From Balaenoptera acutorostrata (lineage: Eukaryota; Chordata; Mammalia; Artiodactyla; Balaenopteridae): a stretch of DNA of 64,000 bases. The notes under the pieces were generated by a model. It was not told the DNA's origin. It searched no databases and worked only from the letters and a program-made list of their open reading frames with translations. The number at the start of each line of letters is the position of its first letter. The stretch's first letter is position 1. Below, piece after piece: positions 52,239-63,142 of this stretch. A program made the translations under genes and the position numbers. The DNA lies in the NCBI RefSeq assembly GCF_949987535.1, contig NC_080078.1, positions 24,510,942-24,574,941 of the forward strand. The letters are read 5' to 3'.

Positions 52239-52700
52239 AGAGGCTCAGAGAGTGTTATGGACTGAATGTTTATGCTCCCTGCCAAAGTTCATATGTTGAA
52301 GCCCCAGTCCTCCCATGTGGTGGTATTTGGAGGTGGGCCTTTAGGAAGTGATTAGGTTTAGATGAGATCATGAGGATGGGGTCCCCATGATGGGATTAGT
52401 GTCCTTATAAGAAGAGGAAGAGGCCAGAGCGCTCTCTCTCTTTACTATCTGAGGACACAGAGAGAAAGTGGCCATCTGCGAGCCAGGAGAGAGTCTCCCC
52501 AGGAACCGAATGGCCCGTTCGTTACCTTTATCTTGGACTTCCCAGCTTCCAGAACCATAAGAAATAAATGTCTGTTATTTAAGCCTCCTAGTCTGTGGTA
52601 TTTTGTTATGGCAGCCTGAGTCTTGTGTCATGTCATACAGCTAGTTAGTGGCAGAGTCTGGATTTGAACTCAGGTTTCACTGACTCCAAAGTCCATGATG
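52239..52700 (-). mobile_element. MIR SINE split by a MaLR LTR
   Basis: 'agaggctcagagag' (52240-52255) continues after the LTR as 'catacagctagttagtggca' and 'gatttgaactcag', reverse MIR order with a small loss at the junction. Confidence 0.65.
52256..52622 (+). mobile_element. MST/MLT1-type MaLR LTR
   Basis: 'tgttatggactgaatgttta', 'ggtggtatttggaggtgggc', 'cttggacttcccagcttcca', 'ctagtctgtggtattttgtt'. 3' end slightly short. Confidence 0.93.
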
Positions 52701-52854
52701 TCTCAGTGGAAATATGAGCTCTGACAAGGAGAACAGATAGAGCAGACCCTGACTTCAGTTTCGACCTGGAGAAGAGAGGTTGGGTCCTTGCGGGTTCTGT
52801 AGTGGGACCAGGGACAGGGAGGAAACATGGGGCCCTCAAAATATATCCAAAGTG

Positions 52855-53205
52855 GGACTTCCCTAGTGGCATAGTGGTTAAGAATCCACCTGCCAATGCA
52901 CAGGACATGGGTTCAATCTGTGGTCCGGGAAGATCCCACATGCCGTGGAGCAACTAAGCCCGTGTGCCACAACTACTGAGCCCGCATGCCCTAGAGCCCA
53001 CGCGCCGCAGCTACTGAGCCCATGTGCTGCAACTACTGAAGCCCTCACGCCTAGAGCCCATGCTCTGCAATAAGAGAAGCCACTGCAATGAGAAACCTGC
53101 CTACTGCAACGAAGAGTAGCCCCTGCTCGCTGCAACTAGAGAAAGCCTGCACTCAGCAACGAAGACCCAACACAGCCAAAAATAAATAAATAAATTAATT
53201 AATTA
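52855..53205 (+). mobile_element. tRNA-derived SINE (CHR type), plus strand
   Basis: 'gggacttccctagtggcata' to 'ccaaaaataaataaataaat'. Flanks 'aaaatatatcca' (about 52838-52849) and 'aaaatatatatcca' after the tail. Several 'ccgcagctactgagccc' modules. Confidence 0.95.
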
Positions 53206-53299
53206 AAAAATATATATCCACATTCACTTCATTGCTTCACTGAGTCCATTGTTGCTTGAACTTCAGTTGCCAAACTAAATAAAAATGGTGACTAAAAAA

Positions 53300-53925
53300 A
53301 TGCATACTATGTGAGAGGTGCTGTGCTATGCCTTTACATGCTATAACCTCATTCAGTCATCAAAGCCATGTTACAAATTAGTACTGTTATCTCCATTTGA
53401 CAAGATGAGGAAAATGAGGCCCAGAGTGGTTGATTCACTTTTCCAGAGTCACACAGATAGTCATTTGGAGCTGGGATGGAACCTGCTGTGAACAGAATTG
53501 TGTACCCACACACACACCCTACCCCAATTCATATGTTAAAGCCCTAATGTGACTTGACTGTATTTGGAGATAGGGAGGTAATTAAGGTTAAATGAGGTCA
53601 TAAGGGTGGGGCCCTAGTCTGATAGGACTGGTGTCCTTATAAGAAAAGAAACACTGGAGGTCTCTCTCTGCCATGTGAGGACACAGTGAGAAGGCAGCTC
53701 TCTGTAAGGCAGGAAGAGAAGTCTCACCAGAAACAGAATTTTTTGGCACCTTTATCTTGGACTTCTCGCCTCCCAGAACTATGAGAAAAAAATGAATTTC
53801 TCTTGTTTAAGCCACGCAGGTTGTGGTATTTTATTATGGCAGCCAGAGGGGACTAGTACAGAACCCAAGCCTGCTTGCTTCCGGATCTCATCTTTTTAAC
53901 CCCCATGCCAACTGGCTTCTACCAC
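53300..53925 (-). mobile_element. MIR SINE split by an MLT1/MST LTR
   Basis: 53300-53483 ('gaggtgctgtgctatgcctt', 'agatgaggaaaatgaggccc') and 53861-53925 ('aagcctgcttgcttccggat') form one reverse MIR. Confidence 0.88.
53484..53860 (+). mobile_element. MST/MLT1-type MaLR LTR with intact ends and target duplication
   Basis: Starts 'tgctgtgaacagaattgtgt', ends 'gactagtaca'. 5-bp duplication gaacc at 53479-53483 and 53861-53865. Internal 'gccatgtgaggacacagtga', 'ggcacctttatcttggactt'. Confidence 0.95.
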
Positions 53926-53931
53926 TAGATG

Positions 53932-53943
53932 CCCCCCCCCCCC
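53932..53943. repeat. Poly(C) run
   Basis: Twelve or so C residues after the MIR end. Confidence 0.93.
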
Positions 53944-53944
53944 A

Positions 53945-54940
53945 CCATTGCACACAAATTTAACGTATGAAAAAAAGAACCTTTACAGAAAGTGGCCTGA
54001 GGGTGGAGCTGTCTCCTCACCAGGGCTAGAATGAGTTCTGGAGTCATAAAGTTGGAAGGAGAGTGTAAGGTCACATCTACTTGGCAGGAAGAATCCAAAC
54101 CCTTACAGCAGGTACAGACTAATGTTTTCTGTCCCAGGGCCTAGAATCCCACATAGCTCAGTCTCATCAAGAGAATACAATAAAACTCATTGCTGGGAAA
54201 GGGGCAGCTTTATTTCTGTCTAAAAGGCCAGATTGAGAACATCAGTAGCAACTCTCCTTGCAGGAAAAGTGAAGAATAATGGAGTGATGAATTAGTTCCT
54301 TACAATCCACTGAGAGACTGATGGATAAATGCAGTGACAAATCCCAAATTTTATCTTTCTGCAAGTCTCCCCCAAAGAAAAAGGCTTTGTCCTTTTAGAC
54401 ATTCCCTGAAAATGGGATGAAAATATGGCAGAAAGCCCCACTGTCTGGGTGACATATGTTATTATTATTATTGCTATTATGTAAGAGCCAGGATTCAGGT
54501 GTTAAAAGCCAAACATGAAGTAATTATGGTGTCACTGAGGCTCAGATAATATTCTTCCTGCACCTCTCCTGTTTTGATAGTTGGCTGTATTGGCAAAAAC
54601 CCTGCATCACTGGGGGCTTAAAAAAGTTTAGGGTTATACTTTTCTGATTACCCCCCTTTGGAGCCCAAATAAACAACACTATAAAGATCAATATAGGACA
54701 CCTCTATATGTTTTTCTCTAAAAGTCCCTGCACAGAAGTCTTATTTTTCTGCCTTGAGAGTATTTTTAACTGAGATCCCAATTTAATTCTGGAATTTCTG
54801 GAAATCTGAATTTAATTATGGATTCCAATTTCATTCTGTAGGAGGTGAAGCATATTTCTCTTCTCTTTGTTACGGTGCAGGGTGGGAATGCAGGTGCGCC
54901 TTTGGTGGGAAAGACAAATCTAAACCTTGAGTCAGGGATT
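53945..54940. other. Repeat-free island 7 (about 1 kb)
   Basis: Only a short (TTA)n at 54461-54472. Homeodomain-like words near 54505-54535 and 54780-54830 ('gaatttaattatggattcca'). No gene supported. Confidence 0.4.
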
Positions 54941-54944
54941 CTTG

Positions 54945-55108
54945 ACCTGGGCCACATGTTGGAATCACTGAGGAGCTTTAAAAAAATACTGACATTTGGG
55001 TTCCTAACCCAGAGATTGTGATTTAGTTGGTCCTGGCATGTGGCCTGGCCGATGGGATTGTTTGTGTCCCAGGTGATTCTAACGTGCAGCTACAATTGAG
55101 AACCACGG
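54945..55108 (+). mobile_element. MER5/MER58-like hAT fossil
   Basis: 'ggaatcactgaggagcttta', 'cccagagattgtgatttagt', 'caggtgattctaacgtgcag', end 'ttgagaaccacggc'. Confidence 0.75.
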
Positions 55109-55204
55109 CTGTAAAGCAATTTTAGAGTTCAGAGTTCCCCCTTAAATGGTTTAAGGTATAGAAAAATCAATGGTATTGATGCCATATGGATACTCACTAT
55201 ACAC

Positions 55205-55400
55205 CTGCACCTACTGTGAGACCTTGGACAGATGACTTGCCTTCTGAGTTTCCTCAGTTTTCTCCTCTATAAAATTTGGATAAAAGGAGTGCCTAACTCA
55301 TAGAGTTGTGGGGAGGATTGAAGAGGGTAAGTAGGTAAAATGTGGCTGGCAGAGGGTAGGCAGTTAATCAATGTTGGCTTTATTGTTACTGTTATTCGTG
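55205..55400 (+). mobile_element. MIR SINE
   Basis: 'tgtgagaccttggacagatg', 'tttcctcagttttctcctct', 'ggtaggcagttaatcaatgt'. Confidence 0.8.
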
Positions 55401-55424
55401 GTTGTCAAAATCTTTGGTAACAGG

Positions 55425-55850
55425 TGAGAGAAACTCTTTTTACTTAAAAAGAGGGGATATTTGCTGACTCATGTAACCAAACCTTGGAAAAGGCAGGAGT
55501 GGCTTTGGTCTCAGGACAAGGAGGTCCAATGACTCACGTCAATTCTCTCTTGCTGTGTTGTTTCTGCTTCTCCCCCTCATGTCAGTTTCAGACTCTGGAC
55601 CAGCTTCTCCACTGAAAGAAGGTATTGCTTCAGGCTGATCTGGCACCCCGTCTATAACCAGAAAGGAAAAAGGTAATTTTATCACTAGTTTCAGTTGGAA
55701 AAAAAGCCTAAGGAAACACTCTGATTGTCCAGATTTTTGTCACGTGCTCATGACAGCAAGCCAGATTGTTCAGGCGAGGGAAGTGAGGCCTATAGCCAGA
55801 GGGGGTGGGGTGTGAGGTGCCGAGCCAACAAAAACAACAGCCACTGCAAT
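55425..55850. other. Possible reversed LTR or DNA-element debris
   Basis: 'gtgagagaaactctttttac' and 'ggatatttgctgactcatgt' vaguely recall reversed LTR-family sequence; not confirmed. No gene. Confidence 0.3.
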
Positions 55851-55884
55851 GATGAAAAGTCAGTTCCAATGACAATGGCTGTAA

Positions 55885-55972
55885 CCATTCAGTAAATATT
55901 TATTAAGCATCTGTTATGGGCCAGACACGGTACTAGATACTACTTTATAAGATGAGAAATAGACAGCATGTT
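55885..55972 (-). mobile_element. L2 LINE 3' end
   Basis: 'cagtaaatatttattaagca' then 'gggccagacacggtactaga'. Confidence 0.8.
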
Positions 55973-56296
55973 TAAAAAATATTGAGGTGTAGTTTACGTA
56001 AAGGAAAACCTTTTAAAGATATGTAATATTTCATGTCTTTTGGTGCTATTGTAAATGGTAAGTTTTGAAATCGGAAGGTGTTGGTTCTCTGACTTTCCTC
56101 CTTTGTGAATTTTGACAAACACATACATACAACCGCCTCAGTCAAGATATAGAACGTTTTAATCATCCTCCAAAATTGTCTCCTGTGTCTCTGTAGTCAG
56201 CCCCTCCTTCTACCCCCTGCCTCTGGCAACCACTGATCTGTTTTCTGTCTCTATAGTTTTGCCTCTTCCAAAATGTCATTTAAATGGAATCATACA

Positions 56297-56714
56297 GGGC
56301 TTCCCTGGTGGCGCGGTGGTTAAGAATCCACCTGCCAATGCAGGGGACACGGGTTTGAGCCCTGGTCCGGGGAGATCCCACATGCCGCGGAGCAATTAAG
56401 CCTGTGCGCCACAACTACTGAGCCTGCACTTTAGAGCCCACGAGCCACAGCTACTGAGCCTGTGCTCTAGAGCCCGCGAGCCACAACTACTGAACCCACG
56501 AGCCACAACTATTGAGCCCATGTGCCACAACTACTGAAGCCCACGTGCCTAGAGCCCGTGCTCCACAACAAGAGAAGCCACCGCAATGAGAAGCCCACAC
56601 ACTGCGATGAAGAGTAGCCCCCACTCGCCGCAACTAGAGAAAAGCCCGCGCGCAGCAACGAAGACCCAACGCAGCCAAAAATAAATAAAATAAATAAATA
56701 AAAATTTAAAAAAA
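56297..56714 (+). mobile_element. tRNA-derived SINE (CHR type), plus strand, longest copy
   Basis: Perfect 16-bp duplication taaatggaatcataca at 56281-56296 and 56715-56730. About 418 bp because the central 'gagccacaactactga' module is repeated several times. Confidence 0.97.
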
Positions 56715-58562
56715 TAAATGGAATCATACAACATGTGGCCTTCTTTCACTTAGCATCTGAGATTCATAAAGTTGTTGTATGTATCAGTAGTTCCTTCCTT
56801 TTTATTATTGAGTCCATTGTATAGCTACATAGCACATTTTCTCTCTCCATTCACCAGCTGAAGGATGTTTAGATTGTTGCCTCGTCTGAGTGACTGAAAA
56901 AGTTGCCAGAATATTTACATACAGGATTTTGTGTAAACATGCATTTTTATTTGATTTGTTAAATCCTAGGAGTGGGGTTGCTGAATCATATGATAAATGT
57001 ATGCTAAACTTTACAAGAAACTTCCAGAATGCTTTCCAAAGTGGCTGTACTATTTTGCATTCCCACTCACAATATAGAAGTGTTCTCTGGTTACTTCACA
57101 TCCTCAACCAATGTATGGTATTGTCAGTTAAAAAAAAAAAAGACCTCTTTAATAGGTAGGTAGTAATATCTCATTGTGGTTTTAGTTAATGGCTAATGAT
57201 GTTGAGCTTCTTTTGGGGCGCTAATTTGCCATTCACATATTTTCTTTGGTAGAGTGTCTGTTCCAATCTTTTGCCGATGTTTTGCTGCGTTGCTTGTTTC
57301 TTATTATTGAGTTTTAAGTGTTTTTTTTTTTAAAATATATTCTGGATATAAGTCCAGATATCAGATGTGCATTTTGCATACCCCAGTTTGTGGCTTGCCT
57401 TTTCATTCTTTTGGCAGTGGCTTATTGGAGAGACTTTTAAAATTTTGGTCATGTCAAATTTGTCATTTTTTTCATTCATGGATTATGCTTTTGGTATCAT
57501 ATAAAATATCTTTGCTTAAACTCAAGATTATAGAGATTTTCTGCCATGTTTTCTTCCAGAAGTTTTAGGTTTTATATGTTTCTATGATCTATTTAGGTTT
57601 TATATTTCAGTTTATGGTCCATTTTGAGTGAATTATTGCAGACCATGTGGCATATGGGTAGAGGTTTCTTATTTTCCATATGAATGTCCAATAATTATTT
57701 CAGTACCATTGAACTGACCTTGCACCTTTATGAAAAATAAGTTAAGCATATTTGTGAGGGTCTGTCTCTGGGTTCCCTATTCTGTTCTATTGATCTGCAT
57801 GTTTATCTTATAACCAGTGCCACACACTCCTGAATTATTGTAGCGTTATAGTAAGTCCTGAAGTTGGAATTCTCCAACTTTGTTCATCTTTTTAAGAATT
57901 GTTTTTTGCTGTTCTAGTTCTTATGTCTTTCTATATAAATTTTAGAATCAGGTTGTTGATTGCTACCAAAAAAATCCTACTGGGAGTTTGATTGGAATTG
58001 CATTGAATTTATACCTGGAAGAATTTGCAACTTAACAGTGAGTCTTTCAGCCCATGAAGACAGTGTATGTTTCCATTTATTCAGATTATCTTTGATTTAT
58101 TTTATCAGTGTTTGTAGTTTTAAGCATACAGATCTTAAACATATATATATTTTTCCAAGTGTTTCATGTCTTTTGATGTCATTATAAATGTTCATAAGTT
58201 TTGAAATTGGGACATGCAAGTCATCCAACTTTGTTCTTTTTCGAAGTTACTTGGAGGTTCTAGGTCCTTTGCTTATATATATATATTTTTAGTATCAACT
58301 TTCGGAAAAAAGCACCCAGGATTTTGATAGGAATGATGTTGAGTCTGTAGACCAATTTGGAGAGAATTGCCATCTTAATCACATTGGGTCTTTCTATCCT
58401 TGGACATGGAATTTCTCTATTTATTTAGATACTTTAAAATTGTTGTCAGCAATGTGTTTATAGTTTCCAGTGTACAGGTCTTGTACTTCTTTTGTTAATT
58501 TATCTCTAAGTATTTTATTATTTTTGGTGCTACTGTGAATGGAGTTGTCTTAATTTCATTTT

Positions 58563-58711
58563 TTTTAAAAAAATTTATTTATTTATTTATTTGGCGTGCG
58601 GGGTCTTTGTTGTAGCATGCATGTGGGATCTAGTTCCCTGACCAGGGATTGAACCTGGGCCCCCTGCACTGGGAGCACGGAGTCTTAACCACTGGCCCAC
58701 CAGGGAAGTCC
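58563..58711 (-). mobile_element. Short tRNA-derived SINE (CHR-1/Bov-tA-like)
   Basis: Perfect 14-bp duplication cttaatttcatttt at 58549-58562 and 58712-58725. About 149 bp, without the middle modules. Confidence 0.96.
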
Positions 58712-59374
58712 CTTAATTTCATTTTCAGATTGTACATTGCTGGTATATAGAATACAATTGATTTTTGTATACTGATATTCTTTTTCTTCTGGAGTGAACT
58801 TTGGTAGCTTGTGTTTTTCAAGGAAGTTGACCAATTCAAAAAGTTGTTCATAATATTCCCTTCTTATCATCTTAATATCTGCAGTATCTGTAGTGCTGTC
58901 ACCTCTTTAATTCTTGATATTGATAAATTATGTCTTTGTTTTTTTCTTCTTGATCAGTCTGGCTAGGGTTTATTAAGTTTACTGATTTTTTTTGAAGAAC
59001 AAACTTTTGGTTTCATTGATTTTTCCCTACTGCTTTTCTGTTTTCAATTTTGTTGATCTGCACCTATCTTTATTATTGCCTTCCTCTGCTTATCTTGGGT
59101 CTAATTTATTTTCCTTTATTTTCTAGTTTCTTAAGGTGCAAGCTTAGGCCATGATTTGAGACCTTTCTTGTTTTCTGACATAAGTATTTAATGGTACAGA
59201 TTTCCCTCTAAATACTTTTATCTTTGTCCCACACATTTTGATATGTCAACTTTTCTTTTTTATTAAATTCAATATATTTCCTAATTTTCATTATACATTC
59301 TTTTTTGATCCCTGGGTTATTTAGAATGGTGCTGTTTAATTTCCAAGTATTTAGAAAATTTTCACATATCTTTA

Positions 59375-59677
59375 TAGTAATCTTTTTATTTATTTATTAT
59401 TATATTTATTTTTGGCTGTGTTGGGTCTTCGTTTCTGTGCGAGGGCTTTCTCCAGTTGCGGCAAGTGGGGGCCACTCTTCATAGCGGTGCGCGGGCCTCT
59501 TCACTCTCGCGGCCTCTCTTGTTGCAGAGCACAGGCTCCAGACGCGCAGGCTCAGTAGTTGTGGCTCACGGGCCTAGTTGCTCCGCGGCATGTGGGATCT
59601 TCCCAGACCAGGGCTCAAACCCGTGTCCCCTGCATTAGCAGGCAGATTTTCAACCACTGCGCCACCAGGGAAGCCCC
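59375..59677 (-). mobile_element. tRNA-derived SINE (CHR-2 type)
   Basis: Antisense, younger subgroup. Short duplication tatctttat at about 59366-59374 and 59681-59689. Confidence 0.93.
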
Positions 59678-60509
59678 ATGTATCTTTATGTTATTGATTT
59701 CTAAGTAAATTCCATCATGCTCAAAGAATGTACTTTGTATAATTTCAACTTGATAAAGTTTGTTTTATGCCCCAGAATATCTTGTTTAATGATCCATGTG
59801 AACTTGAAAAGAATGGTATTCTCTTGTTGTTGAGTGGAATATTCTGTGTCAGTTAGACCAACTTGGTTGATAGTCTTATATATTTTTACTGATTATCAGT
59901 CTACTTGTTCTTTCAATTACTGAGAGAGAAACTGTAAAGTCTCCAAATGAACTTGTGGGTTTGTCTGTTTCTCCTTTCAGTTCCATCAGTTTTTGCCTCA
60001 TGTGTTTTGAAGCTCGTCTGTTAAGCACATACACATAATTAATATGTAGTTTAGAATAGTGTTTGCATGGCATATATTTTTTCATTTTAACCTACCTATG
60101 TCTTTAGATTTAAAGTGAGTTCCTTGTAAACAGCATATAGTAGGGTCTTGCTTTTTAAAATCCAACCTGTCAGTTTCTTTCTCTTAAGGTGTATGTTTAG
60201 ACCATTTACATTTAATGTCATTATTGATGTGCTTGGATTAAAATAGAACATCTTACTGGCTGGGAGTTATTCTTGGTGTTGTGCTTTCTTTCCATTACAT
60301 TCAAATCTTCTGCAAATTCTCAGAATGGTCTCTGCTGAGCTGTAGTGAACAAAGGGGAAGGGCCTATTCCATTCTGGACAGTGGGGTCTCCATCAGAGGC
60401 CAGCTGTGCCCAGCTCATCACACTGTTATCTGGGCCTCGAAAGCAACAGAAGCAGCAATATGGCAGAATGACAAGGTGGCAGGTTATTCAACAAAACCCT
60501 TGGAGAGTA

Positions 60510-60680
60510 TTATCTCTAAGTGGTAGATATAATTGTTACACCTCCAGAGTACAGATGAGAAAATTGAAGCTTAGAAAGACTTATAAGTGACCTGACCAAA
60601 ATTATGCAGTGGCAGAGCCAAGATTTGAGCACAGGTTTATCTGAATCCAGAGTTTAAAATCTTAATCACTATGTGAAAAG
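60510..60680 (-). mobile_element. MIR SINE
   Basis: 'gatgagaaaattgaagctta', 'cagtggcagagccaagattt', 'cttaatcactatgtga'. Plus frames 60281-60590 overlap it and are not genes. Confidence 0.85.
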
Positions 60681-60684
60681 GTTA

Positions 60685-61184
60685 TACATAAATAATTTGA
60701 AGGCATACACTATTGATCTCAATCCAAATTGTTATCAATATATATGTTGAAAGATGTAATAAAATTTTCATCCTTGTGAGTGTCTGTCCCTTCAAGGAGA
60801 GACAATAAAAATTTGATATTATTTTGTTTGCCTTCATTAGAAATCTAGTAATTTACGGGAGACAAGGAAACACAACAGGGTTGAATACTATCAACTTGTA
60901 CTGATGAATTGGCCAAGGGACACACCTGCTAATTTGCCCATTTTTGGGGTTTGTATTGAAGCAGGATACAGATGAGTACTTCAGTGAAGAAAGAAATCTA
61001 TAAATGAAGATAGCTAGTGGTGAAGCAGAGTGATTCTGACATCTGCTAACTGGATAAGCACACCGACTCCACCAACCCATTGCCATGTTGCCATGTTCTA
61101 CCCTGTGGAATCCCCTCTTAGCCAATTCTTGATCAAATAATGAACCCATTGAAGAAATAAATTATGGGGAAGCACATCCATTGC
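60685..61184. other. Unassigned sequence
   Basis: A minus-strand frame of 98 residues (61149-60853) without a recognised domain. No repeat assigned. Confidence 0.4.
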
Positions 61185-61740
61185 TACCTCAGTCAGGCTT
61201 TTTTTTCTGTTCTGTGCTGTTTCCTGTCATGCATAATATAGCAAATTAATTAGTGAATCTTGTGGCATTTTGCTAATACAATTTCTCTCCCTTGCTTGAG
61301 GTGAATTATGTTCATGCTTCAGTCACTTGAATATTACTCTTCCATGTTTGATGGAATTATGTTATCAGGTGATGATTATATTGCACACTATCTGATTCTA
61401 ATTAAACCAGAAAACAGCAACATTGTAAAAGAGAATGTTTCACAGTCTATGCTCTCCACCCCCTTGCCGCTGTATCACATCTTTAAAGCTTTCCGGGCTG
61501 TACTTGGGCTGTTTTCTGACGCTTTCTTCGTCTTACTTCTCTCCAGACACAGTGCCTTCTTGGGTCTGCTTCATGTAATATGTAATTTGTGTAAATTGAG
61601 TCTTCGAAAGACATGACGTTTACGCTTGCTGTTTTTATCAGGAGCATGGTGCACAGTAGCGACTGTGGTTATTTCAGATGATATCAAAGAAGAAAATGTG
61701 TTGTTTTGTCAAAACCATCCACATAACTTGAAAAAAAAGA
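61185..61740. other. Repeat-free island 8, dense in ATTA-type words
   Basis: 'gcaaattaattagtgaatct', 'gaattatgttatcaggtgat', 'ctaattaaaccag' lie within 61240-61420. The plus frame 61308-61616 (102 codons) overlaps but has no recognised domain. Candidate conserved non-coding element. Confidence 0.4.
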
Positions 61741-61799
61741 TTCCTTGTTTGAGAGAAGAGAAACTAAAATTTTAGATACGGAGAACTGGGCTGTCAAGA

Positions 61800-61924
61800 T
61801 GAATGAGGGAAGCAGTGTAACATAGGAGTTAAGATCACAGGCTTTGAGAGCTGGGTTTGAATGCTGGCTCTACCTTCAGCTGACATTACTTCCCTCTTCT
61901 TAGCATAATAATAAGTGCTCAGTG
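61800..61924 (+). mobile_element. MIR SINE
   Basis: 'gcagtgtaacataggagtta' then 'gctgggtttgaatgctggct'. Internally deleted. Confidence 0.8.
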
Positions 61925-62045
61925 AAACTGAGGTCCAGAGTGGTTAATTGACTTACCAGAGGTCTAATGATGAAGTGAAAAAGCCAGTGCTGGGACTCCC
62001 ACTTCAGCTCTCCTTCATCCCCATCGTATGGGACACTGCACCCTG
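61925..62045 (-). mobile_element. MIR SINE, head-to-head with the previous
   Basis: 'ctgaggtccagagtggttaa' then 'tgctgggactcccacttcag' and 'gacactgcaccctg', reverse MIR. Confidence 0.75.
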
Positions 62046-62795
62046 ATTCCGCCAGGACGGAGAGTGAAGGAGGGCCCCTGGAGACTCCAATTAGAGCAGG
62101 TCACTGGATGGCAGAGTCTCTTTTCTCTTGAGGATAAAGATGTCCTTTTGAGTTAGACTGTATTCACCCTCCATGAACCTTGGAGACATTGATGGCGGGG
62201 AGAGGTTTCTAAAGCCTTAGACAACTCCGAGGTGAAATAGGCACCATGCTGCAAATGAAAGGCACTTTAATGGGTGACTGAAAAAAATATATAGCATGCT
62301 GCTTTCAACTTAGAAAGCCCAAGTGCAAGGTCCAGTCCAGTGTGGTCTGCAGGCTTTGGTCTTTTGTCCTGTTCAACAGGTGGTAAGGCTGGGAGAGCTC
62401 ATTGCTGAATGGGACTTGTTCCTGTTGGGATAATCCTCCTCGGACCACAGGTCTGCTCATTTTCCAGACTATTTTTCCTTTGGAGAAACAGACTCATACT
62501 CTGCAGTAACAAATTGTGTAATTCAGGTTGAGATTGGCTGGCTTTCCCACTGATTTTTATCTTCCTCAGTGAAGGCCACTTGGCCTCAACCACCTTATTA
62601 GACATTATTCCTGGCCTATATGCACAGTTGAAAGCCTGCCTTTGTCCAGTGGGAAATGGACTTCTCAGTAACTTCTGGGCTGGTGGAAGAAAACGGCTGT
62701 TCCTTAGGCTGCTTGTAAGACACAGAAGGTGTAAGAGAAACTCTTTTTCTTTGCAGAATTTCTGCTGTGGGAGGAGACAAGGCCAAGCAGGGGGC
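62046..62795. other. Repeat-free island 9 (about 750 bp)
   Basis: No recognised repeat. A good acceptor-like 'ctctttttctttgcag' (62741-62756) exists but the frame after it is short and domainless. 62580-62807 not called as a gene. Confidence 0.4.
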
Positions 62796-62796
62796 A

Positions 62797-63130
62797 GGGA
62801 TACTTAATATATATGTATTGAATACCTGCTATATTCCAAGTCATATTCTGTGTGCTGGGGAGAGAGCAGCCAACAAAATGGGCAAAAGTCTCTGTTCTGG
62901 GGGCATCAGAAATAGGCATTTAATATCGTGTGGTAGAAAGAGCACTGGGGTCAGGGCCCCAGTCTTCTTTTTTGTTTGTTTGTATTTTTTACTAATTTAT
63001 ATTTTAGTGGGGAGACATTGATGTTAAGCAAAACAAAAAAGAAAAGTATATAGTATATTGGAAGGTGATGAGTTCCATGGAGAAAAAGTAAACAAGGGAG
63101 GGAGATAAGGAAAGCAGAGATGGGGTGGAG
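62797..63130 (-). mobile_element. L2 LINE 3' region, interrupted near the middle
   Basis: 'ttgaatacctgctatattcc', 'cagccaacaaaatgggcaaa' | about 100 bp with a MIR-like 'agagcactggggtc' | 'agtggggagacattgatgtt', 'gaaggtgatgagttccatgg'. Confidence 0.75.
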
Positions 63131-63142
63131 GAGGTTACAACT

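Larger units (their letters stand above)
55975..60262 (-). mobile_element. Long L1M-type LINE (ORF2 to 3'UTR), hit by three SINEs
   Basis: Antisense, roughly 3.4 kb of L1 once SINEs are removed. 'gcctctggcaaccactgatc' (3'UTR), 'aggagtggggttgctgaatc', 'tctattgatctgcatgttta', 'ttaatcacattgggtctttc', 'tcttaaggtgcaagcttagg', up to 'gaccatttacatttaatgtc' near the ORF2 start. ORF2 is full of stops and indels. Confidence 0.9.

Noticed and set aside
48157..53860. Three same-strand MaLR LTRs as a provirus
   Set aside because: No internal viral sequence lies between them, only MIR, L2, SINE and unrelated DNA; they are independent solo LTRs.
61308..61616. 102-residue plus frame as a small protein gene
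   Set aside because: No domain or homologue recognised; length expected by chance. Reported only as part of an island.
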